From: BS750m-G62 sp964577175
GTDB taxonomy: Bacteria > Planctomycetota > Phycisphaerae > FEN-1346
NCBI GenBank assembly: GCA_964577175.1
Contig: CAZNYC010000060.1
Coordinates: 1 to 23,693, forward strand
Direction: 5' to 3'
Length of the DNA stretch: 23,693 bases
The position numbers and the translations under genes were made by a program. Under the pieces are notes generated by a model. The model did not search any database and was not told the DNA's origin. It saw nothing but the letters and a program-made list of their open reading frames with translations. The stretch's first letter is position 1. Each line of letters begins with the position of its first letter. Of this stretch, positions 1 to 6,620 are shown piece by piece.

Positions 1-211
1 GCGCCCGCAGACGGCGTCGGGCTGCATCGACAACCCAGAGACGGGTTGCCTGCTTCGCCCTCCTTGCCTGCGGCCGCCTCGCTCGGCCTCGGGCCGACGA
101 GGGGTCATTCGGATAGGCTCTAAGCACGACAACGCTAAGGCGTGCGCGGCAGGTCATCGGCGCATTGCGGGGAATGGAGTACCGCTGCGCGTACCACGGG
201 AGAGACCGGAA
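1..211. repeat. Non-coding left edge with copy of a dispersed repeat
   Basis: No convincing gene lies here. A short hairpin (CAACCC/GGGTTG) sits at about 31-48. Positions 71-121 match the reverse complement of 14268-14318 with only about three differences over 51 bases. The motif CTAAGGCGTGCGCGGCAGGTC-like at 135-155, preceded by CACGACAACG at 125-134, recurs at 13851-13881, and its inverse lies at 14211-14231. The stretch is therefore a rearranged copy of the large element at 13851-14318. The last 20 bases carry the ribosome binding region of the UbiD gene (GGGAGAG). Confidence 0.7.
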
Positions 212-1663
212 ATGCCCGCCCAGGACCTTCGACAATTCATCGCCCGCCTCGAGGCCGCCGGCCAGTTGCGCCGCGTGACGGTTCCCGTCTCGGCGGAGTT
301 GGAGATCGCCGAGATCGCCTCTCGTCTCGTCGCCGCCGACGGCCCGGCCGCCCTCTTCGAAAACGTCGAAGGCCACACGATGCCCGTTCTCGTGGGGGCT
401 TTCGCGTCGATGCAGCGGATGGCGTGGGCCTTGGGCGGTGAAGACCTGGACCAAATTGCCGCCGGTCTCGCAAACCTCCTCCGTCCGCCCGCCGCGGAGG
501 CGGGACTCGTGGAGAAACTGAAAGCGGCCCCCCGCCTCCTCAAAGCCGCCGGCGCCCGGCCCAAGGCCGTCCGCTCGGGACCGTGCCAGGAGGTGGTCCA
601 CGAGGGCGAGGCGGCCGACGTCTCGGCCCTGCCTGTCCTGGTGTGCTGGCCCGGCGACGGCGGGCCGTTCCTCACCCTGCCGCAGGTCTACACCGCCGAC
701 CCGGACGGCTCGAACCGGAACGTGGGGATGTATCGGCTCCAGGTGTTCGGCCCGCGTCGGCTGGGGCTGCACTGGCATCGCGACCACGACGGGGCCCGCA
801 ACTTCCGGGCGTGGGCCGACCGCGGCGAGGCGATGCCCCTGGCCGTCGCCCTCGGCGGCGACCCCGTGCTCGCCTACGCCGCCACCGCCCCGCTGCCGTA
901 CGGCATGGACGAACTCGTCCTGGCGGGGATCCTGCGCGGCGAGGCGGTCCGGACCGTGCCGTGCCGGACCGTCCCGCTGCGCGTGCCGGCCGATGCCGAG
1001 ATCGTCATCGAGGGCACCGTCGCGCCCGGCGAGACGGCCGTCGAGGGACCCTTCGGCGACCACACGGGCTACTACTCGTCGGCGGACGTGTACCCCGTGC
1101 TGGACGTGACGGCCGTCACGCATCGCCGCGACGCCATCTACCCCGCCACGGTCGTGGGGCGGTTCCCCAAAGAAGACTGCTACATGGCAAAGGCGACCGA
1201 GCGGCTCTTCCTGCCCCTCATCCGGACCCTCCTGCCGGAGGTGGTGGACCTGAACCTGCCGATGTTCGGCGTGTTCCACAACTGGGCCCTCGTGCGCATC
1301 CGCAAGACGCACGCCCACCAGGCCCGCAAGGTCATGCACGCCCTGTGGGGGATGGGCCAGATGATGTACACGAAATTCCTCGTGGTCGTCGACGAGGGCG
1401 TGGACGTGCAGAATACCGAGGAGGTCTTCTGGCGCGTCGGGGCCGAGGCCGACCCGCAGCGCGACCTCCTCGTCACGACGGGCCCGGCCGACGTGCTCGA
1501 CCACGCCGCCCCGGCATCCGGCGCGGCCGGGAAGGTGGGCATCGACGCCACCCGCAAGTGGCCCGAGGAGGTCGGCGAACGGGCGTGGCCCGAGCCGATC
1601 CGCTCCGACCCGGACGTGGCCGACCGCGTCGCCCGCCGGTGGGCGGAGTACGGGTTCGAGTAG
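212..1663 (+). CDS. UbiD-family decarboxylase (menaquinone pathway)
   Basis: A 483-residue UbiD-family decarboxylase. These enzymes use prenylated FMN to remove a carboxyl group from an aromatic or unsaturated acid; the futalosine pathway needs one late in menaquinone synthesis. The family prFMN/metal region is visible as NRNVGMYR around residues 168-175, followed by LHWHRDHDG. The catalytic acidic segment is EGPFGDHTGYYS around residues 278-289, and the length is normal for the family. The ATG at 212 follows GGGAGAG at good spacing. The next gene is the MenG/UbiE methyltransferase, and the UbiX enzyme that makes prFMN lies 2.9 kb downstream, so a menaquinone role is more likely than general aromatic acid decarboxylation. 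The family assignment is firm; the exact substrate is inferred from context. Confidence 0.93.
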   Translation: MPAQDLRQFIARLEAAGQLRRVTVPVSAELEIAEIASRLVAADGPAALFENVEGHTMPVLVGAFASMQRMAWALGGEDLDQIAAGLANLLRPPAAEAGLVEKLKAAPRLLKAAGARPKAVRSGPCQEVVHEGEAADVSALPVLVCWPGDGGPFLTLPQVYTADPDGSNRNVGMYRLQVFGPRRLGLHWHRDHDGARNFRAWADRGEAMPLAVALGGDPVLAYAATAPLPYGMDELVLAGILRGEAVRTVPCRTVPLRVPADAEIVIEGTVAPGETAVEGPFGDHTGYYSSADVYPVLDVTAVTHRRDAIYPATVVGRFPKEDCYMAKATERLFLPLIRTLLPEVVDLNLPMFGVFHNWALVRIRKTHAHQARKVMHALWGMGQMMYTKFLVVVDEGVDVQNTEEVFWRVGAEADPQRDLLVTTGPADVLDHAAPASGAAGKVGIDATRKWPEEVGERAWPEPIRSDPDVADRVARRWAEYGFE

Positions 1664-1692
1664 GCGCCGGTCGAGCCCACTGCCGCATCGTT

Positions 1693-1788
1693 TTCGAGCC
1701 GGCCGCGGGAGCGGCCGGTCATCCTCATCCGCCCTGGCACGTGCCACGGCGGATGGAGATGACCGGGACCTTCCGGTCCCGGCTCGAA
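1693..1788. repeat. 96-bp cruciform repeat, copy 1
   Basis: This intergenic palindrome divides exactly into 6+20+44+20+6 bases. The closing stem is TTCGAG/CTCGAA. The left hairpin is CCGGCCGC-GGGA-GCGGCCGG. The central arm has TCATCCTCATCCGCC facing GGCGGATGGAGATGA around the core TGGCACGTGCCA, with one two-base mismatch. The right hairpin is CCGGGACC-TTCC-GGTCCCGG. No base is left unpaired at the four-way junction. It lies between the UbiD and MenG genes, clear of both. Other copies are at 2565-2794, 5485-5581, 14306-14403 and 19716-19811. Confidence 0.92.
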
Positions 1789-1817
1789 CGGCGGGCGATT
1801 TTGGCCCGGGAGCACCC

Positions 1818-2552
1818 ATGCCTCAGCGCCGCGACCCCGCCGACCCCGCCGCCGTCCGCGAGATGTTCGCGGCCGTGGCGCCGCGGTACGACCTGCTGAA
1901 CCACCTGCTCTCGGCGGACCTGGACCGCCGCTGGCGGCAGCGCGCCGCGGCGGCGGTGTGTCCGGGCGGCGCATCAAGGCCCCTCGTCGTCGACGTCTGC
2001 ACCGGCACGGGCGACCTGGCGATGGCGGTCCTGCGGCGCCGGCGGGCGGCGCGCGTCGTCGCCTGCGACGTCTGCCGGCCGATGCTCGCCCGGGCCCGCG
2101 CGAAACTCGCCGAGGCCGGCCTGGGCCGCCGAACGGCCGTCGTCGAGGCCGACGCCCTCGCCCTCCCGCTGCCCGACGCGGCGGCCGATGCCGCCTGCTC
2201 CGCCTTCGGCGTGCGGAACCTGGCGAACGAGGCGCGCGGCCTTCGGGAGATGGTCCGCGTGGTCCGGCCGGGCGGCCGGGTGGTCGTCCTGGAGTTCCAC
2301 CGGCCGGAGACGGGCGGCCTGCCGGCCGGCATCTTTAGCCTTTACTTTCGCCGCGTCCTGCCTACGCTGGGGCGATGGATTTCCGGCGGCTGCCACGGCG
2401 GGTACGCGTACCTCGTGCGGTCGATCGAGGGCTTCGGCCCGCGCGGGCGGCTGGCCGACGCCCTGCGGCGGGCGGGCCTCGCCCCGGTGCGCATCGAGCC
2501 GCTGCCTGGCGGCGTGGCGTCGCTCTACGTCGGCGTGCGGGCGGAGGCGTGA
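1818..2552 (+). CDS. ubiE: Demethylmenaquinone methyltransferase (MenG/UbiE)
   Basis: A 244-residue SAM-dependent C-methyltransferase of the UbiE/MenG family, which methylates demethylmenaquinone in the last step of menaquinone synthesis. The first family signature, YDLLNHLLSADLDRRWR, is at about residues 24-40. SAM motif I is VDVCTGTGDL at about 57-66. The second signature is RVVRPGGRVVVLEF followed by a C-terminal GGYAYLVRSIEGF segment. A GGGAG ribosome site lies six bases before the ATG. A 96-bp repeat separates it from the UbiD gene and another follows it. It may act on menaquinone only, since no ubiquinone-specific gene is seen; the name menG would then be equally apt. Confidence 0.93.
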   Translation: MPQRRDPADPAAVREMFAAVAPRYDLLNHLLSADLDRRWRQRAAAAVCPGGASRPLVVDVCTGTGDLAMAVLRRRRAARVVACDVCRPMLARARAKLAEAGLGRRTAVVEADALALPLPDAAADAACSAFGVRNLANEARGLREMVRVVRPGGRVVVLEFHRPETGGLPAGIFSLYFRRVLPTLGRWISGGCHGGYAYLVRSIEGFGPRGRLADALRRAGLAPVRIEPLPGGVASLYVGVRAEA

Positions 2553-2564
2553 GGCGCCGTGCCT

Positions 2565-2794
2565 TTCGAGCCGGCCGCGGAAGCGGCCGGTCATCCTCCT
2601 CCGCCATGGCACGTGCCACGGCNNNNNNNNNNNNNNNNNNNNNNNNNNNNNNNNNNNNNNNNNNNNNNNNNNNNNNNNNNNNNNNNNNNNNNNNNNNNNN
2701 NNNNNNNNNNNNNNNNNNNNNNGGTCATCCTCCTCCGCCATGGCACGTGCCACGGCGGGTCGGGATGACCGGGACCTTCCGGTCCCGGCTCGAA
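2565..2794. repeat. 96-bp cruciform repeat, copy 2, split by an assembly gap
   Basis: The left part (2565-2622) and right part (2757-2794) are the two halves of the cruciform repeat. They flank a 100-N gap. The 34 bases before the gap (2589-2622) are identical to the 34 bases after it (2723-2756). Joining on that overlap gives 58+38 = 96 bases, exactly the length of copies 1 and 4, with the same 6+20+44+20+6 architecture and a GGAA loop in the left hairpin. Confidence 0.88.
2623..2722. other. Assembly gap (100 N), probably no missing sequence
   Basis: A scaffold gap of exactly 100 N inside repeat copy 2. Both flanks carry the same 34 bases, and merging them restores a 96-bp repeat, so the gap is probably an artefact of two contig ends that overlap. 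Confidence 0.9.
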
Positions 2795-2831
2795 CAGCGC
2801 CGTCGCTTAGCGAAACTGCGAAAGCCTAACC

Positions 2832-4559
2832 ATGCACTGCGCCAAGTGCTTCTTCTTCGACACCAGCGTCGGCGACGACATCTGCAACCGCTGCGGGCGG
2901 GCGTACCTGCCCGAGGCCAACGTCTACCTCGGTCTCCTGGTCCTCGTGACGGGCGGCGTGGCGTGGACGCTGCGCCACCTGATCACCGGCCACGTCGACC
3001 CGCTCATCCGGCCGGCGGTTGACCTCGGCGTCTGGTGCACCTGGCCCGTGTCGATGGTGGAGCGGCCGGCGTGGGGCCTGGTGCTCGGTGCCTGGCTCGG
3101 CATGCTGGCCGCCGCCCCCATCCTGACGGCGCTGATGTACGGCAAACGGGGGGGGTGGCTGCTGACGCTTCTCGTTGCCTTTCTCGGGCCGAGCCTCGGT
3201 TTCGCCGCGGCGGTGGCGGTGGGCGTCTGGATCGCCGCCGGCCACAGCGTCCGCCTGCCAAGCAAACTCGCCAGCGCCCTCCTGGGGCTCATTCCGCCGG
3301 CCGTCACCCTCTTCGTCGCGACCGCCATGACGGACTGGACGGCTGCCGAGACCGAGGTCGCCCCGGCCGTCACGGATGCCTCGGCCCTCGCCGCCGCCGG
3401 CCGGCCCCTGCCGCTCGCGCTGCGGTCGATGGCCTACGTCCCGCCCGCCGTCGCGGTCCTGGTGGCGGCGGGGGCGGCGGCGCTGGTCGTCGCCGTCGGA
3501 CGGGCCGACGCCTGGCACGTTCGCTGGCCGGGCTCCATCCTCACGGTCCTGACCGCCGGACCCGTGCTGGCCCTGGTGGCTGCCGTCGGCGTCGACGAAA
3601 TCCGGTACGCCATGGTGGTCGGACCGGGGCCGACGCCCGGCCCGTGGGCCGACGCCGAGACGAGCGAGGCCGACCGTCTTCGGGCGTTCCTCCGCCGGTA
3701 CCCGGACAGCCCGCGGGCGGCCGGCATGCGGGCACGCCTCGCGCGACGGCTGATGCAGTCGGCCGACCCGGGCGAGGCGCCGACCCGCCGGGCGGAGACC
3801 CTCGGCCTGTGGGAGCAGGTCCGCGACCGCCATCCGGACAGCCCCTTCGCCGCCGACGCCAGCCTCTACCTCGGCGACGCCGATGCCCAGGGCGGCCTCT
3901 TCGACGCCGCCCGGGAGCACTGGCAGTCGGCCCTGGACCGGGCCTTGGCGGTCGAGGGCCCCGAGGAGCCGCCGCTCGCCACCTTCAGCGTTCTGGCAGA
4001 CCTCTTCTCGGTGGGGGGGCGGCTGCAGGCGCTCCGGCACGCGGAGCGCCTGGCCGCCCTCCGCAAGGACGTTCGCCTGCGGCTGGCGGTCCTGGCGGAG
4101 AACCGGACCGACACGCCGGCCGGCAACCGCGCCCTGGCCCTCTACTTCCGCGCGGTGGCCCGGAAGGGGAGCAACCCGTACCGCCAGGCGCTGCTCTCGG
4201 CTCGCGAGGCCGACCCGGAAGGGGCCCTGGCCGACAACATCGCCTTCGACCTGGCGCTGCTGACGCCGGACGACGCCGACCGCCTGGACGCCCTCACCGC
4301 CGTCGCGGACCAGTGGCCCGAGAGCGACGGGGCGATGCGGGCCCACCTCCAGGCCGCCCAGACCCTGGTGGCACGGTCCGGGACCGACCCGGGCGCCCTG
4401 CGGGCCGCCCGGGCCCATCTCCTGCGGGCCCAGACGATGCTCGCCGCCCGCCGTCGGCGGAATCCCGACGACCCGTACGTGGCGGTCCTCGCGGACCAGG
4501 TGGAAAAGGAACTCGTCTATGTCCAGGCCCAACTCCGGGCGCCGGAAGCGGACGGCTGA
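2832..4559 (+). CDS. Zinc-ribbon membrane protein with TPR-like C-terminal domain
   Basis: I do not recognise this 575-residue protein as a named family. It opens with a zinc-ribbon-like pair, C3-x2-C6 and C18-x2-C21. About six hydrophobic segments follow between residues 33 and 255, so the N-terminal half is membrane-embedded. From about residue 275 the chain becomes an alanine- and arginine-rich helical repeat region with TPR-like stretches, for example RRYPDSPRAAGMRARLARRL and RHPDSPFAADASLYLGDADA. This resembles the tetratricopeptide scaffolds common in planctomycetes. The start follows no strong ribosome site. Its 3' end overlaps ubiX by 41 bases, so the two are probably cotranscribed. 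Position inside a menaquinone cluster hints at a membrane link, but no function should be assumed. Confidence 0.82.
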   Translation: MHCAKCFFFDTSVGDDICNRCGRAYLPEANVYLGLLVLVTGGVAWTLRHLITGHVDPLIRPAVDLGVWCTWPVSMVERPAWGLVLGAWLGMLAAAPILTALMYGKRGGWLLTLLVAFLGPSLGFAAAVAVGVWIAAGHSVRLPSKLASALLGLIPPAVTLFVATAMTDWTAAETEVAPAVTDASALAAAGRPLPLALRSMAYVPPAVAVLVAAGAAALVVAVGRADAWHVRWPGSILTVLTAGPVLALVAAVGVDEIRYAMVVGPGPTPGPWADAETSEADRLRAFLRRYPDSPRAAGMRARLARRLMQSADPGEAPTRRAETLGLWEQVRDRHPDSPFAADASLYLGDADAQGGLFDAAREHWQSALDRALAVEGPEEPPLATFSVLADLFSVGGRLQALRHAERLAALRKDVRLRLAVLAENRTDTPAGNRALALYFRAVARKGSNPYRQALLSAREADPEGALADNIAFDLALLTPDDADRLDALTAVADQWPESDGAMRAHLQAAQTLVARSGTDPGALRAARAHLLRAQTMLAARRRRNPDDPYVAVLADQVEKELVYVQAQLRAPEADG

Positions 4560-5178
4560 ACCGTCCGACCCCGCCGCCCCGCCGCTCGTCGTCGGCGTGA
4601 CGGGCGCCTCCGGCGCCGCCTACGCCGTCCGGCTGGTGGACCTCCTTACCCGGGCGGGACGGCACGTGTGGCTCGTCGTCAGCCGGCCGGGCCGGCTCGT
4701 CCTCGTCGACGAGGCCGGCATGGGCGGGACGGTCGAGGCGCCGGACCTTGAGTCCCTCTGGCCGGCGGAGGTCCTCGCGCGCGTGACGTACGTGCCGGCC
4801 GAGCGGATCGATGCGCCTCCGGCGTCCGGCTCGTTCGGGGCCGGGGCCACGGTGGTCATCCCGTGCTCGATGAACTCTCTGGCGGCCCTGGCGCACGGCC
4901 TGTCGCAGAACCTGGTGCACCGGGCGGCGCACGTGGCGCTGAAGGAGGGCCGGCCGCTCGTCGTCGTGCCGCGCGAATTGCCCGTCACGGCGATCGACCT
5001 CGAGAACATGGCCCGTTTGGCGCGGGCGGGCGGCGTGGTCATGCCGGCGATGCCGGGGTTCTATCATCGGCCCGAGACGGTTGCGGACCTGGTGGACTTC
5101 GTCGTCGCGAAGGTACTCGATCGCCTCGGCGTCGGCCACGACCTGGACACGGCCTGGCCGGGCGCGGAGGGGGGCTGA
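4519..5178 (+). CDS. ubiX: UbiX flavin prenyltransferase
   Basis: A 219-residue flavin prenyltransferase, which joins dimethylallyl phosphate to FMN to give the prFMN cofactor of UbiD enzymes. The N-terminal nucleotide motif GVTGASGAAYA is at about residues 27-37. The SGSFGAGATVVIPCSMNSL segment and the PLVVVPRELP segment are typical of the family, as is the C-terminal MPAMPGFYHRPETVADLVDF. The roughly 25-residue N-terminal extension (basic, then proline-rich) is longer than usual, so a later start is possible, though no better ATG lies before the core. The start lies inside the upstream gene (41-base overlap). It is the natural partner of the UbiD gene at 212. Confidence 0.93.
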   Translation: MSRPNSGRRKRTAEPSDPAAPPLVVGVTGASGAAYAVRLVDLLTRAGRHVWLVVSRPGRLVLVDEAGMGGTVEAPDLESLWPAEVLARVTYVPAERIDAPPASGSFGAGATVVIPCSMNSLAALAHGLSQNLVHRAAHVALKEGRPLVVVPRELPVTAIDLENMARLARAGGVVMPAMPGFYHRPETVADLVDFVVAKVLDRLGVGHDLDTAWPGAEGG

Positions 5179-5182
5179 GCCC

Positions 5183-5392
5183 CGCGCGGCGGGCGCCGTG
5201 TCGCTCGCCCCCCCAACGTAAGCATCATACCGCGCGGNNNNNNNNNNNNNNNNNNNNNNNNNNNNNNNNNNNNNNNNNNNNNNNNNNNNNNNNNNNNNNN
5301 NNNNNNNNNNNNNNNNNNNNNNNNNNNNNNNNNNNNNCGCGCGGCGGGCGCCGTGTCGCTCGCCCCCCCAACGTAAGCATCATACCGCGCGG
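5183..5392. repeat. Duplicated 55-bp block around an assembly gap
   Basis: Positions 5183-5237 and 5338-5392 are identical over 55 bases and flank the 100-N gap directly. The block includes a run of seven C and ends in CATACCGCGCGG. Either one real copy was written twice because contig ends overlap by 55 bases, or there is a true tandem duplication. The exact 55-base length favours the first. Confidence 0.85.
5238..5337. other. Assembly gap (100 N) between overlapping contig ends
   Basis: A scaffold gap of exactly 100 N whose flanks share an identical 55-base end. The same length bounds the gap in the PEP-CTERM gene, which suggests a de Bruijn assembler using k=55. Confidence 0.85.
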
Positions 5393-5503
5393 CGTCGTTC
5401 GAGCCCGCCGCGGGAGTGTGTTCCCGCGCGGCGGGGCTCCCGGCCCGCCGCGCGACAGAGGCGCGGCCTCGGCGCGCGGCGTCGTTCGAGCCCGCCGCGG
5501 GAG
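5386..5503. repeat. 31-bp direct repeats around a 28-bp GC palindrome
   Basis: The same 31 bases, beginning CGCGCGGCGTCGTTCGAG and ending CGCGGGAG, occur at 5386-5416 and 5473-5503. The first copy is a truncated left end of the cruciform element; the second runs into the full copy at 5485. Between them, 5426-5453 forms a perfect 10-bp hairpin GCGCGGCGGG / CCCGCCGCGC with an 8-base loop. The same 28-bp palindrome occurs at 11349-11376 and, with one mismatch, at 19255-19282. Confidence 0.8.
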
Positions 5504-5581
5504 AGGCGGGTTACTCGTTATCGGCTGTGGCACGTGCCACGCCGGATGGGGATGACCGGCCGCTTCCGCGGCCGGCTCGAA
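5485..5581. repeat. Cruciform repeat, copy 3 (97 bp)
   Basis: Closing stem TTCGAG/CTCGAA with a left hairpin CCCGCC...GGCGGG (GGGA in the loop region) and a right hairpin CCGGCCGC-TTCC-GCGGCCGG. The central arm holds GTGGCACGTGCCAC. It is 97 bases because the central arm is 45 rather than 44. It ends 46 bases before the prenyltransferase start and fills the intergenic stretch 5179-5627 together with the duplicated blocks. I see no gene in that stretch. Confidence 0.85.
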
Positions 5582-5627
5582 CACCGGGCATTCGCCTCAC
5601 AACGTGCACCAAGAGCCGGCGGAACCC

Positions 5628-6527
5628 ATGCCGACGTTCCTCCCTCAACTCGTCGCGTTCGCCCGGTCGATCCGGCTGAGCCACAGCCTGTTCGCCCTGC
5701 CGTTCGCCCTCGGCACGGCGATGGTGGCCGAGCCGCCGCTGCCCGCCTGGCCCGCCCTGGCGCTGCTGGTGGCGTGCATGGTGACGGCCCGGACGGCGGC
5801 GATGGGGATGAACCGCGTGGCCGACGCGGCGCTGGACGCCCGGAACCCGCGGACGGCGGGCCGGGCGATTCCCGCCGGCCGTCTCTCCCGCCGGGCGGCC
5901 CTCGGCCTGACGCTCACCAGCGCCGCCGCCTTCGTCCTGCTGGCGTGGGGCTTCTACCCGCTCCGGGCGAACCCCTGGCCGGGGCTGCTGGCGGTGCCGT
6001 TCCTGGCAGTCCTCTTCGGCTACTCGTGGACGAAGCGGGTGACGGTGCTGACGCACTGGGTGCTGGGCCTGTGCCTGGGCCTCTCGCCGGTGGGGGCGTG
6101 GATCGCCCTGCGGGGCGAGATGGGCGGCGTGGCGGTCCTCGTCGGGGCGGGCGTCCTGTTCTGGACCGCCGGCTTCGATATCCTCTATGCCTTCCAGGAC
6201 GTGGCCGTCGACCGGCGCGAGGGCCTCCACAGCGTGCCGGCGCGGCTGGGGACGCGGGCGGCGCGGTGGATCGCCGTCGGGTGCCATCTGGCGACGGGGG
6301 TGCTCCTGGCGGGCGCCATCCTGTACAATCATCGACCGGGCGGTGAGGACGTCCTGGGCGAGGGCAGTGCGCTCGCGTTGCAGGTCATCGTCCTGGCGCT
6401 GGCGATTCAGCACGTGCGGCTGCGGCGGGCCGATGCCGACCGCATCGCCCGCGCCTTTCTGCCGATGAACGCCGCCGTCAGCCTCATCTGGCTGGGCGGC
6501 GTGGTGTACGATGTCGCAAGGGGATGA
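5628..6527 (+). CDS. UbiA-family prenyltransferase (menaquinone, MqnP-like)
   Basis: A 299-residue integral membrane prenyltransferase of the UbiA superfamily, which attaches the polyprenyl tail to the aromatic ring precursor. The first metal motif is N62-x3-D66-x3-D70 (NRVADAALD), followed by RNPRTAGRAIPAG. The second is at about residues 184-196, DILYAFQDVAVD, followed by GLHSVPARLG. About eight or nine hydrophobic helices fill the rest. I prefer the ATG at 5628, which follows GGCGGA at good distance; a GTG at 5604 would add eight residues. In futalosine-pathway organisms this family member is called MqnP. Neighbouring ubiX, ubiE and UbiD support that role; a 4-hydroxybenzoate substrate for ubiquinone is less likely. 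Confidence 0.9.
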   Translation: MPTFLPQLVAFARSIRLSHSLFALPFALGTAMVAEPPLPAWPALALLVACMVTARTAAMGMNRVADAALDARNPRTAGRAIPAGRLSRRAALGLTLTSAAAFVLLAWGFYPLRANPWPGLLAVPFLAVLFGYSWTKRVTVLTHWVLGLCLGLSPVGAWIALRGEMGGVAVLVGAGVLFWTAGFDILYAFQDVAVDRREGLHSVPARLGTRAARWIAVGCHLATGVLLAGAILYNHRPGGEDVLGEGSALALQVIVLALAIQHVRLRRADADRIARAFLPMNAAVSLIWLGGVVYDVARG

Positions 6528-6546
6528 CGAGGGGGGCTCGCTATCG

Positions 6547-6572
6547 CGGCGGGCCTGTGCAGGGGCCCGCCG
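6547..6572. terminator. Perfect 9-bp hairpin after the prenyltransferase gene
   Basis: CGGCGGGCC (6547-6555) pairs perfectly with GGCCCGCCG (6564-6572) over an 8-base loop, 20 bases after the stop codon. There is no T-run, so it is a possible RNA-stabilising or pausing hairpin rather than a proven intrinsic terminator. Confidence 0.45.
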
Positions 6573-6620
6573 GTGACCGGTTGTGAAATCGCTTCCGGCT
6601 GTTCAGTGGGAGAAACGCTC

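Noticed and set aside
1693..1788. tRNA gene, because of the cloverleaf-like fold and GGCTCGAA end
   Set aside because: No acceptor, anticodon or T-arm consensus; the junction has four contiguous stems with no linker bases, and the element occurs inside a coding gene.
2826..4532. 568-residue open frame on the minus strand opposite the zinc-ribbon/TPR gene
   Set aside because: High GC makes stop codons rare in shadow frames. The translation is low-complexity (glycine, arginine, glutamine, histidine) with no motif, whereas the plus frame has zinc ribbon, membrane helices and TPR-like text.
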